From the NCBI GenBank assembly GCA_001724275.1, contig MEDZ01000003.1, forward strand, positions 281,230-345,229: a stretch of DNA of 64,000 bases, written 5' to 3'. The notes beneath the pieces are model-generated. The model was not told the DNA's origin, did not search any database, and worked only from the letters and a program-made list of their open reading frames with translations. Origin of the DNA: Gemmatimonadetes bacterium SCN 70-22 (GTDB lineage Bacteria; Gemmatimonadota; Gemmatimonadetes; Gemmatimonadales; Gemmatimonadaceae). Numbering within the stretch: the stretch's first letter is position 1; each line of letters starts with the position of its first letter. Shown here piece after piece: positions 18,081 through 25,536 of this stretch. A program made the translations under genes and the position numbers.

Positions 18081-18476
18081 TCACCGGTGGTGGCGCTGCA
18101 CCAGGTCCCATCGATTGCCGTACAGGTCCTCGAAGACGACCACGCGACCGTAATCCTCGTCGCGGGGCCGCTCGATGAAGTTCACGCCCCGTTCACGCAT
18201 GCGGGCGTAGTCCTGTTCGAAGGCGTCGGTGTGGAGGAAGAGAAAGACGCGTCCGCCGCCCTGCCGTCCGACGACCGACAGCTGCTCGGCGTTCGCCGCC
18301 CGGGCGAGGAGGATCGACACGGCACCGTCGCCGGGCGGAGCCACGACGACCCACCGCTTTTCCGGCGTCATGGGGGTGTCCTCGAGGAGGCGGAAGCCGA
18401 GGACGTTCGTGAACCAGGCGATGGCTTCGTCGTAGTCGCGAACGAGAAGGGCCAGGCGGGCGATGTACTGGGACAC
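18081..18476 (-). CDS. VOC-superfamily (glyoxalase/bleomycin-resistance fold) protein
   Basis: From a GTG at 18476 the protein has 131 residues, the normal length of a single vicinal-oxygen-chelate module. It opens with SQYIARLALLVRDYDEAIAWFTNVLGFRLLEDTPM and closes with DEDYGRVVVFEDLYGNRWDLVQ in two pieces of the same fold. Such proteins bind a metal and act as glyoxalases, dioxygenases or resistance proteins. The frame stays open further upstream to an ATG at 18749, but that extension is arginine/proline-rich, has no homologous feel and overlaps the divergent gene's leader. No convincing ribosome binding site precedes the GTG, so the exact start is uncertain. The substrate is unknown. Confidence 0.8.
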   Translation of the reverse strand: MSQYIARLALLVRDYDEAIAWFTNVLGFRLLEDTPMTPEKRWVVVAPPGDGAVSILLARAANAEQLSVVGRQGGGRVFLFLHTDAFEQDYARMRERGVNFIERPRDEDYGRVVVFEDLYGNRWDLVQRHHR

Positions 18477-18754
18477 CGGAACGGGGGTGGAAATGTCGAG
18501 GAAGCGAGCGAGCGGGGGCGCCAGGGGGGTCGCCGCGCGAGCTGCGACGAAGCATGGTCCCACGTGGTCGCGATCGGCAACCGCGGGAGCGGACACTTGG
18601 GGCGTGGCGTCGACCTCATGCTTGGCAGGGGGGTGCGTCACACTCGCCAAGTGACGCGGGGGGGCGCGGGTTGCGGTGATGGGGATGCATCGTGTCTGTG
18701 TATCGGGCCGAGCGCGACTCGCGCGTTCCCCACCCTCAACTGCACTCATACATC

Positions 18755-19375
18755 ATGCGAAAACTGCTGATCCTGGCCGCTGCCACCACTGCCCTGGCCT
18801 GCGGCGATTCGACCTCGAGCGTTCGCGGCAACGGACTCGTTCGCGTCCAGCTGACCGACGCCCCGTTCCCGTACGATTCGGTGCAGAGCGTGGACATCTT
18901 CGTGGTTCGCGTCGACGCCCGGCTGGCCGAGCCGGACTCGGCCCAGGCATCTACCGCGCTCTCGGAGGACAGCGCGAGCTCGGCGGGGTGGACGACGATC
19001 GCCCGTCCGAACCGGTCCTACGACCTGCTGACGCTGCGAAACGGGACGGTGGCCGACATCGGCCAGGATTCGGTCCCGCAGGGGAATTACCGCGGCTTCC
19101 GCCTGGTCATCGATCCGTCGCAGTCGGGGATCACGCTCAAGAGCGGGATGATCCTGACGGGAGCGAGCTCGCCGTCGGTCACCTTCCCGAGTGCTGCCCG
19201 TACCGGGATCAAGATCGTCCTGACCAAGCCGATCCCCGTTGGCGACGACAGCACGTCGACGGTGCTGATCGACTTCGACCTGGACAACTCCTTCGTGATG
19301 CGCGGCAACTCGATCACGAAGAACGGGCTCCTCTTCAAGCCCGTCGTGAAGGCTTCGGCGAAGGTGTCGTCGTAG
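18755..19375 (+). CDS. DUF4382-type lipoprotein
   Basis: The 206-residue lipoprotein has the signal MRKLLILAAATTALACGDS (Cys17 lipobox). The body matches the DUF4382 pattern: VQLTDAPFPYDSVQSVDIFVVRVDA near the start, a YDLLTLRNGTVADIG segment, and a YRGFRLVID strand, consistent with a secreted beta-sandwich domain. The function of the family is not known. The ATG at 18755 sits at the head of the signal peptide, and an in-frame ATG 63 bp upstream is less likely. It is divergent from the VOC gene across 278 bp. Its last 41 bp overlap antisense with the 3' end of rsmD. Confidence 0.82.
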   Translation: MRKLLILAAATTALACGDSTSSVRGNGLVRVQLTDAPFPYDSVQSVDIFVVRVDARLAEPDSAQASTALSEDSASSAGWTTIARPNRSYDLLTLRNGTVADIGQDSVPQGNYRGFRLVIDPSQSGITLKSGMILTGASSPSVTFPSAARTGIKIVLTKPIPVGDDSTSTVLIDFDLDNSFVMRGNSITKNGLLFKPVVKASAKVSS

Positions 19376-19922
19376 CCGGCGGCTCGGCGGTCGTCACCGG
19401 GCCCACGGGGTGGCGATAGATCGTCGCTCGCGTGGTCCCGAAGTCGAGTGTGGCGGTGCCGGGGGGAAGGGGGTGGGTGCTGGCGTGTTCCACCGCCAGC
19501 ACCCGCGAGAAGGCCAGGTCGTGCCACAGGCGAATGACCCAGTCGAGCTGGCGCGACTCGTACGGCGGGTCGGCGAAGGCGACGTCGTATCGATCGGCCG
19601 TGAGCGCCTCGGCGAAGCGGATCGCGTCCTTCCTGAAGATGCGGGTACGATCGCGCAGCTTGAGGGAAGTGATGTTGGACTTGAGCGCGTGGAGTGAGGT
19701 CGGGCGCCACTCCACGAAGTCTGCCGTGGCCGCACCGCGCGAGATCGCCTCGAGGCCGAGTGCCCCGGTTCCCGCGAACAGGTCGAGGACTCGTGCGCCA
19801 GTGATCTCGCCGGCGAGATGGTCGAGCAGCGCGCCGCGCACGGGTTCGGCCGTGGGGCGAACCCGCGGGTCCCTGGGGCCGTAGAGGTCGCGCCCCGCGA
19901 GCCTTCCGCCGACGATGCGCAT
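19335..19922 (-). CDS. rsmD: 16S rRNA (guanine-966-N2)-methyltransferase RsmD
   Basis: This 195-residue Rossmann methyltransferase uses S-adenosylmethionine to methylate G966 of 16S rRNA in the small subunit. Visible family features are the N-terminal MRIVGGRLAGRDL, RPTAEPVRGALLDHL, the SAM-binding VLDLFAGTGALGLEA, and the catalytic DPPY motif in VAFADPPYES. It is 27 bp downstream of the acylase on the same strand and so is likely the last gene of that transcript. A normally housekeeping gene following an extracytoplasmic hydrolase is unusual. Its C-terminus extends about 30 residues past the typical end in a threonine/proline-rich tail that overlaps the DUF4382 gene. Confidence 0.93.
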   Translation of the reverse strand: MRIVGGRLAGRDLYGPRDPRVRPTAEPVRGALLDHLAGEITGARVLDLFAGTGALGLEAISRGAATADFVEWRPTSLHALKSNITSLKLRDRTRIFRKDAIRFAEALTADRYDVAFADPPYESRQLDWVIRLWHDLAFSRVLAVEHASTHPLPPGTATLDFGTTRATIYRHPVGPVTTAEPPATTTPSPKPSRRA

Positions 19923-19949
19923 GACCGGGGCGCGGAGCGAGCCGGGGCG

Positions 19950-22133
19950 CTACTGCCCCGGCTTGTACTCGCGCTCGATGTGCCCTTGCAGCTGCGAGCG
20001 GTGGAAGTACACCTCACGCAGGTTGCCGCTGGCGTATCGCTCGGCCTGGTCGTTGAAGTGCTTGTTCTTCGGGTCGCCGTTGACGCCGCCGGCGGTGACG
20101 GCCCTGGCGCGTACGCTGTCGCCGAACTCCACCACTGCGACGAAGCTGTTGCCGCTGGTCCCGTACCACTTGTGCGTCCCCTTGTAGGCGCGCGCGCCGA
20201 ACGAGGCGAGCGATCCCCAACGGGCCGAGGTGAAGGGGACGGGGATGCTCGGCCCCGCGTCATCGAACGGCTGGACGATGTCGCCCGTGAGGCGCTGGAA
20301 GCGGTTGATCTCGCCCCACGGCGTCTTCCACGTGCCGAATCCCGAGGCGATCGAGTCCGACGCCCTTGCCAGCGCCTGCAGCTTCTGCGTGCCCGTCGTC
20401 CGCTTCGCCATGTAGTCGTAGACCGGCATGTCCTCGCTGTCGGCATCGGCGCTCGACTCACGCCACATGACTTCGCCCCAGAAGACGGCGAGCGAGGTGG
20501 GGACCGAGGTCGCCGACCATCGGTAGTCCCACCGGCGCAGCGAGTCGACCTGCTCCGCGACCCTGGCCTTGAGCGGGTCGCCGGCCGGGGCCTGGTCGTA
20601 CGCCTTGACGAGCGGGGGAATGAGGTCGGCGAAGGCGGGGAGGTAGCTGTCGAACGCCGCCGCGATGAGCGACTCGATCGTGAAGTCCTTCTTGTTCTCG
20701 AGGACGCGGATGGCGTGCACGCCACGCGGGTTCTCGAGGTACTCGTCCATGTACGCCGGATAGTCCGACTTCTTCGGGCTGTTGGGGCCCGACACGGTGT
20801 ACGGCCAGTTGTTGGTGTTCTGGATCCACCCCACCGGCGGGTTCTTCACGTGCGGGCTCTCGTCGATGGAGTGCACGCCGTGCCATTCCGTCATCGTGTC
20901 ATTGCCGGCGACCGGCTTGCTCCAGTCGAAGCGCGTGCTGCGCCGGGGGACATGGTTGGCGTGGAAGTAGGCGATGTTCCCCTCGGCGTCGGCGAAGATC
21001 GTGTTGTTGGACGAGTTGGTGTACAGCTCCATCGACTTGCGGAACTCGTCGTAGTTCTTCGCCTTGGTGCGCGTGTACGACTGCGTGAGCGCCTTCACGG
21101 GCTCGTTCATCAGGTTCACGGCGATCCACTTCCCGCCATCCTCGCGAACGATGGGGCCGTGGTGCGAGCGGTAGACCGTGAACTCCCGGGTGGCCAGCCC
21201 CGTGCCGGACTTGTAGGCGATCGAGAGGGTCTCGGTGCGCAGGGGGCGCTGCTCGCTCCCGTACTCGTAGTAGACCGAATCGCCCTTCTTGACGATCGAC
21301 TCCGCCCATTCGTCGACCACGTCGGCGCCGCTGGAGGTGTGCATCCATCCTGCGGTGTTGTTGAACCCCTGGTAGATGAAGAACTGCCCCCAGGTGATGG
21401 CGCCGTAGGCGTTCAACCCCTCGTCGCTGGATGCGTGCGCCTCCTCGCGAAAGAAGAACGACGTATGCGGGTTGATGAGGAGGAGGGCGTGCTTGTTGGC
21501 GGTGTTCGACGGGGCAATGGCGAAGCCATTGGAGCCCGACGGTTCACGCGGGGTGCGGTCACCGACCGCCGAGACCTGCCTGGCGACGCTGTCGCCGCCG
21601 TAGAAGGCCTTGAGGTCACGGAGCGAGATGTCCTCGATGTCGCCGCCAATGCTCCCCTCGCTGAACGAGAGGGCCATCCACGGCTCGAAGCGCGTGATGA
21701 CGCGCGGCTTCACCTCGGGGTGCCTGGCGAGGTAGAAGTTGAGGCCATCGGCCCAGGCGTTCATCAGCGACTTGAGCCACGGCTCGCTCCCGTCGTACAG
21801 CACCTTGAGCGTGTCGGGATTGATGAAGAGGCGCTGGCGCAGGTCGCGGTATATCTGCGACTCTCCCTCCGCCTCGGCCAGGCGGCCGAGGCTGTAGAGG
21901 TAGTTCGTCTCCACGCGATTGAAGTCGTCCTCGGCCTGCGCGTAGATGAGGCCGAAGACGGCGTCGGCGTCGGTCTTTCCGTGCACGTGGGGAATTCCCC
22001 AGTCGTCACGGGTGATCGTGACGTTCTGGGCCTGCTGTTCCCAGCGGGCGAGGTCGGCCTTGGACGCACCGGTGGCGCCTGGGCGAGGGGAGCACGCCGC
22101 AGCCAGCGCGGCGAGGAGCAGGATGCGCTTCAT
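19950..22133 (-). CDS. Penicillin-acylase-family lipoprotein (acyl-homoserine-lactone-acylase-like)
   Basis: The 727-residue N-terminal-nucleophile hydrolase precursor has a lipobox in ALAAACS (Cys14). The alpha chain shows VTITRDDWGIPHVHGKTDADA and AEDDFNRVE. The nucleophile is Ser201 in PSGSNGFAIAP, and LLINPHTSF follows. The GWMHTSSGADVVDEW and HVPRR regions resemble acyl-homoserine-lactone acylases (PvdQ/QuiP) and aculeacin-type enzymes more than the acylase at 14.7 kb. It could hydrolyse long-chain acyl amides in the periplasm. The ATG at 22133 overlaps the stop of the upstream hydrolase (TGATG), so the two are translationally coupled. The substrate remains inferred. Confidence 0.9.
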   Translation of the reverse strand: MKRILLLAALAAACSPRPGATGASKADLARWEQQAQNVTITRDDWGIPHVHGKTDADAVFGLIYAQAEDDFNRVETNYLYSLGRLAEAEGESQIYRDLRQRLFINPDTLKVLYDGSEPWLKSLMNAWADGLNFYLARHPEVKPRVITRFEPWMALSFSEGSIGGDIEDISLRDLKAFYGGDSVARQVSAVGDRTPREPSGSNGFAIAPSNTANKHALLLINPHTSFFFREEAHASSDEGLNAYGAITWGQFFIYQGFNNTAGWMHTSSGADVVDEWAESIVKKGDSVYYEYGSEQRPLRTETLSIAYKSGTGLATREFTVYRSHHGPIVREDGGKWIAVNLMNEPVKALTQSYTRTKAKNYDEFRKSMELYTNSSNNTIFADAEGNIAYFHANHVPRRSTRFDWSKPVAGNDTMTEWHGVHSIDESPHVKNPPVGWIQNTNNWPYTVSGPNSPKKSDYPAYMDEYLENPRGVHAIRVLENKKDFTIESLIAAAFDSYLPAFADLIPPLVKAYDQAPAGDPLKARVAEQVDSLRRWDYRWSATSVPTSLAVFWGEVMWRESSADADSEDMPVYDYMAKRTTGTQKLQALARASDSIASGFGTWKTPWGEINRFQRLTGDIVQPFDDAGPSIPVPFTSARWGSLASFGARAYKGTHKWYGTSGNSFVAVVEFGDSVRARAVTAGGVNGDPKNKHFNDQAERYASGNLREVYFHRSQLQGHIEREYKPGQ

Positions 22134-23158
22134 CACTTTACCCCGAGGTTCTGCTTCAGGAACGCGATCGTCCGCGGCCAGGCGTCCTTCGTGGCCGCGA
22201 AGTTCGCCGCTTCTTCGGCTTCATCACGCTGGGCCTTTGGGTCGTCCTGCGCGCGCAGGAAGCCGTGCACCGCCCCTTCGTAGTTGATGCCCGTGTAGCG
22301 CTTGCCCAGCGCCTTCATGATCGAGTCGAGCTGCGGCATCGCGGCGGCAATGCGCGCGTCCTTCGATCCGTTGAGGAGCAACATGGGGACGCGAATCTTC
22401 TTCAGCGAGTCGGCATCGATGGACGCCGCGACCGCCGGGGCGTTCGCGGTAGCGGGGGAGCCGCCGCGCATGTAGGGGAGGCCGTAGAACGCCACGCCTC
22501 CCGCGAAGCCGGCAACGCCGCCGTGCACCGCGTGCATGAAAGTCGTCGAACCGCCCCAGCAGTAGCCGATCACGGCGTACTTCTGGGTGGCGGCGGGCTG
22601 CATCATCGCGAAGTTGGCCGCGGCCACGATGGCCCGGTTGCGCTCGGCGGCATCGACACCGCCGATGAGCCGGCGCGCCGAGTCGGCTGGGAGTTCCACC
22701 GAGCTGGGGCCGCCGCGCACGCGCGACAGGAAGTCGGGGGCAATGGCGATGAAGCCGTCGGCAGCCGCCTGGTCGGCCACGGCGCGCACCCACGACGAGA
22801 GCCCGAAGATCTCGTGCACCACCACGACGACCGGCGCCTTCTGTGCCGACTTCGGGTAGACGATCCACGCCATCAGCGAATCGCCAGCGCCGGCCCCCCA
22901 CGGGATCTTGACCCATTCACCGTGCCGGGGGGTGGCCGCGAGGCGGGCGGCGGCGCCGCGCGCGCTGGGCGGAAGCCCGGGGCGGTCCTGTTGCGCCGCG
23001 TCGGCCGTTCCGAAGACCGTGCGAGGCGCCGCCAGGTCGGCGGCACTCATGTGCATTGCGTGGTCATCGGCCGCCACGAAGGATTTCGAGGGGACGACCC
23101 GCTGGACGGTGCAGGCCGGAAGCAGAAGGGCGGCGACGATGGCGGTGCGACGCATCAT
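22133..23158 (-). CDS. Dienelactone hydrolase-family lipoprotein
   Basis: The 341-residue alpha/beta hydrolase has a lipoprotein signal (VAALLLPACT). The dienelactone-hydrolase triad is visible: Cys200 in GYCWGGS as nucleophile, Asp in GSKDARI and His in GAVHGF, with the characteristic glutamate of HEIFG. The N-terminal 75 residues are an exported linker rich in alanine. DLH proteins open lactone or ester bonds. Coupling to the acylase by a 1-nt overlap suggests the pair act on one substrate class, for instance an acylated lactone, but this is inference. Tandem ATG codons (23158, 23155) make the exact start ambiguous by one residue. Confidence 0.88.
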   Translation of the reverse strand: MMRRTAIVAALLLPACTVQRVVPSKSFVAADDHAMHMSAADLAAPRTVFGTADAAQQDRPGLPPSARGAAARLAATPRHGEWVKIPWGAGAGDSLMAWIVYPKSAQKAPVVVVVHEIFGLSSWVRAVADQAAADGFIAIAPDFLSRVRGGPSSVELPADSARRLIGGVDAAERNRAIVAAANFAMMQPAATQKYAVIGYCWGGSTTFMHAVHGGVAGFAGGVAFYGLPYMRGGSPATANAPAVAASIDADSLKKIRVPMLLLNGSKDARIAAAMPQLDSIMKALGKRYTGINYEGAVHGFLRAQDDPKAQRDEAEEAANFAATKDAWPRTIAFLKQNLGVK

Positions 23159-23236
23159 GGGGACATCCTCGTCAGGTGGGACTGCACGCTGGTGACCGAA
23201 GCGTTAACGTGGTGCACCGATGGGTAGTGCCGCCAG

Positions 23237-23419
23237 CTACTTCTCGGTCGAGCCTGCCATGCCGTCGTCCGACGAAACGGCGTCGCCCGTTCCCTGCTCG
23301 GCCAGTCGCTGCGCGTCCTGCTTGCGCTGCAGCTTCTCCTCGCGCTTCTGGTCCTTCTTGCGTTGGCGATCGAGCTCCTTCTTGCGACGCTCGAAGTCGT
23401 AGTTGACGCGCTTCTTCAT
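23237..23419 (-). CDS. Small highly charged 60-residue protein of unknown function
   Basis: The predicted protein is 60 residues. Residues 2-41 are almost entirely Lys, Arg, Glu, Asp and Gln in a heptad-like pattern (VNYDFERRKKELDRQRKK, then REEKLQRKQDAQRLAEQ), which should form one long amphipathic or coiled-coil helix. The tail is short and acidic/serine-rich. Comparable small KR/E-rich proteins occur widely and are often nucleic-acid- or ribosome-associated, but I do not recognise a named family. It starts 78 bp upstream of the dienelactone hydrolase on the same strand. The biased composition could in principle arise in a non-coding GC-rich frame, so confidence is moderate. Confidence 0.65.
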   Translation of the reverse strand: MKKRVNYDFERRKKELDRQRKKDQKREEKLQRKQDAQRLAEQGTGDAVSSDDGMAGSTEK

Positions 23420-23687
23420 CCAATACCTGCCGGGTAGGGGGAGTAGGGCTTCATGAAAGCTACTCCGACGCCCCTCCCCCGTGCGACGAATTGGCGCCAC
23501 TTTCGCGGTTCCCCGACCGTCCCCGGAGCCTGAGCATGTCGCGCGACGTGCCATCCTGGGCGGGGGCTTCTCGGGCCCAACCCGGGGCTCGCGCATCGGT
23601 GGGTGATCTTCCTGGTCGAGCTGCACTGTGAGGACGACGTGACGCCCCCTCCGAAGCCGCATCCGGTGACGAACGGCGAGGCGCCGC

Positions 23688-24782
23688 ATGCCTGACGCGA
23701 AGGCGACGAGCGTGCATCCCTCGCTCGTCGAGGCGCTGCAGGGGGCGGGGGCGCGGCTGCTGTCGCACGTGCCGGGAGCGGCCGTCCTGCGCCTCCTGGG
23801 AGAGCGACCGCACGTGGTGGATGGAATGACGCTCGACCCGCACGTGCAGCTGGTGCGCATGGTGCGCCTGCGCCGGCGCATCCCGCCGCTCTCCGCGGCG
23901 CACGTCGATGCGCGGCGCGCGACGTACCGACGCGAGACGGCGTCGGTGACCGGCACCCCGACGCCGGTGGCGAGCGTGCGCGACGTTGCGATCGAGGGGG
24001 GAGACGGCACGCTCCGGGCGCGGCTCTACGCCGCACCGGGGGGGGCCGGCGAACGTCCACCGCTCCTGGTCTACCTGCACGGAGGGGGCTTCGCCCTCGG
24101 CGACCTGGAGACGCACGACGAACCGTGCCGGCTGCTGGCGCGCCACGCGGGGATGCACGTGCTGAGCGTGGCGTATCGCCTGGCGCCCGAGCACCCCTTT
24201 CCCGCACCGGTGGACGATGCCTGCGCCGCCCTCCGCTGGGCCCTTCGGCATGCGTCGTCGCTGGGCGCGGACCCGCGACTGGTGGGGGTGGGGGGCGACA
24301 GTGCGGGGGCGAACCTGGCGACCGTGGCGGCGCAGGTGCTCGCGGGCGAGGGGAGATCGCCGGCGGGGCAGCTGCTCGTCTATCCAACCACCGATGCGGA
24401 GGCGGCAACGCCGTCGCGCGCTACGTTCGGGGCCGGATACTTTCTGGATACGGCCGACATCGACGCATTCCGCGACATGTACCTGGGGAGCGACGTCGCG
24501 GTGCGCCGCGACCCACGCGTGAGCCCGGTTCGATGCCCGGATTTGCAGCTGGCGCCTCCCGCGCTCGTGGTCACCGCCGGCTTCGACGCGTTGCGCGACG
24601 AGGGCGACGAGTACGCCGGTGCCTTGCGACGAGCGGGGGTGAGGGTGGGGCAGCTGCGGAACGAATCGCTGGTGCACGGCTTCCTGCACATGACGAGCGT
24701 GTCTCCGGGCGCGCGCAACGCCGCCATCGCCATCGCGTCCGCGTGGCGCGCACTCCTCGCCGGGGCGCCGTCGGCCGCGTGA
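23688..24782 (+). CDS. Alpha/beta hydrolase, hormone-sensitive-lipase family esterase
   Basis: The 364-residue esterase of family IV shows the oxyanion-hole motif HGGGF (residues 131-135), the nucleophile Ser205 in GGDSAGAN, the acid in AGFDALRDEG and the His in LVHGFLH. The N-terminal cap is about 90 residues (LVEALQGAGARLLSHVPG...) and longer than usual. There is no signal peptide, so it should be cytoplasmic. The family hydrolyses short-chain esters. A GTG overlapping its stop could begin a 75-residue alanine/glycine-rich frame (24779-25006), but I do not think that is a real gene. Confidence 0.9.
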   Translation: MPDAKATSVHPSLVEALQGAGARLLSHVPGAAVLRLLGERPHVVDGMTLDPHVQLVRMVRLRRRIPPLSAAHVDARRATYRRETASVTGTPTPVASVRDVAIEGGDGTLRARLYAAPGGAGERPPLLVYLHGGGFALGDLETHDEPCRLLARHAGMHVLSVAYRLAPEHPFPAPVDDACAALRWALRHASSLGADPRLVGVGGDSAGANLATVAAQVLAGEGRSPAGQLLVYPTTDAEAATPSRATFGAGYFLDTADIDAFRDMYLGSDVAVRRDPRVSPVRCPDLQLAPPALVVTAGFDALRDEGDEYAGALRRAGVRVGQLRNESLVHGFLHMTSVSPGARNAAIAIASAWRALLAGAPSAA

Positions 24783-25124
24783 CCCCCATGCCGGGAGCCG
24801 CCACGGCGACCGCCCTCCACGGCATGGTCCTCCTCATCGTCGTCGGCACGGCCCGGGGCGCCGGTGCCGCGCCGGCGCGCCTGGTCGTGACGCACGGGGC
24901 CAGGGTCGCGCCGGCGGGACGGAGCGATCGGAAGGACGGCGCCGTGCCGCCGGGCGACACCGCGGGAGGGAACGCCGCGGGTTCGGGGGAGAGCAACCTC
25001 GGGTAGCGGCCGGTGTAGTGCGCGTGCGGTTTGCCGGGTTAGGATTCAGGAGCCGTGGATCTGACCACGCCGCCAGGGCCCCACGCCTCATCACGCCTCA
25101 CCACGCCTCTCCACGAGTCATCTC
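24783..25124. other. Intergenic region with a 10-bp tandem repeat
   Basis: This is the only gene-free stretch longer than 300 bp. From 25081 to 25120 it contains four 10-bp units: CCACGCCTCA, TCACGCCTCA, CCACGCCTCT and CCACGAGTCA. The array ends 4 bp before the next start codon, so it occupies the space where a ribosome binding site would be. The rest is GC-rich with a weak open frame (to 25006) and a lone GGTTAGG at about 25034. I see no RNA gene in it. Confidence 0.6.
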
Positions 25125-25508
25125 ATGTCCCGCATGCGATTCATCATGACGCTCCTCGCCACCCTCGTCCTCGGCGCAACCGCTGCGCAGGCGCAGCAGA
25201 AGGGCGTGGATGTCACCGGCAGGTGGGCCTTTGCCGTCGTGACCGAGAACGGGACCGGGTATCCTGCGGTCGTCCTCAAGCAGGACGGGGAGAAGGTGAC
25301 CGGGACCTACGATTCGCCCCGCATGGGGACACGTCCGCTCGAGGGGACGATCAAGGGCGACACGATTCGCCTGGAGATGAAGGGGGGGACGGAGGGGATG
25401 CCCCCCTTCCTGTTCGTCGGCGTACTGGTGGACAAGGACAACATGAAGGGAACGCTCGAGATGGCCGGCATGGGGAGTGCGCCGTTCACCGGCAAGCGGG
25501 AACCGTAG
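25125..25508 (+). CDS. Small secreted protein of unknown function
   Basis: The 127-residue protein has a clear signal peptide (RFIMTLLATLVLGATAAQA) and then a compact beta-rich body: VTGRWAFAVV, TGYPAVVLKQDGEKVTGTY, PLEGTIKGDTIRLEM and MKGTLEMAGMGSAPFTGK. The alternating strand pattern is like short lipocalin- or avidin-type barrels found in many uncharacterised exported proteins. I do not recognise a specific family. The start could be 25125 or 25134, and neither has a ribosome binding site because of the tandem repeat in front. The MATE gene starts 28 bp downstream, so this may be the first gene of a four-gene transcript. Confidence 0.8.
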   Translation: MSRMRFIMTLLATLVLGATAAQAQQKGVDVTGRWAFAVVTENGTGYPAVVLKQDGEKVTGTYDSPRMGTRPLEGTIKGDTIRLEMKGGTEGMPPFLFVGVLVDKDNMKGTLEMAGMGSAPFTGKREP

Positions 25509-25536
25509 TCCACTCCTATCCCCCGCATCGCCACGC

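Noticed and set aside
18477-18749. A 91-residue N-terminal extension of the VOC-fold protein up to the ATG at 18749
   Set aside because: The extension is low complexity and covers the divergent gene's leader, and single VOC domains are normally about 130 residues, matching the GTG start.
24779-25006. A 75-codon frame starting at a GTG that overlaps the stop of the esterase gene
   Set aside because: The product is alanine/glycine-rich without a domain, no ribosome binding site is visible and no relative is recognised. It remains possible but unsupported.
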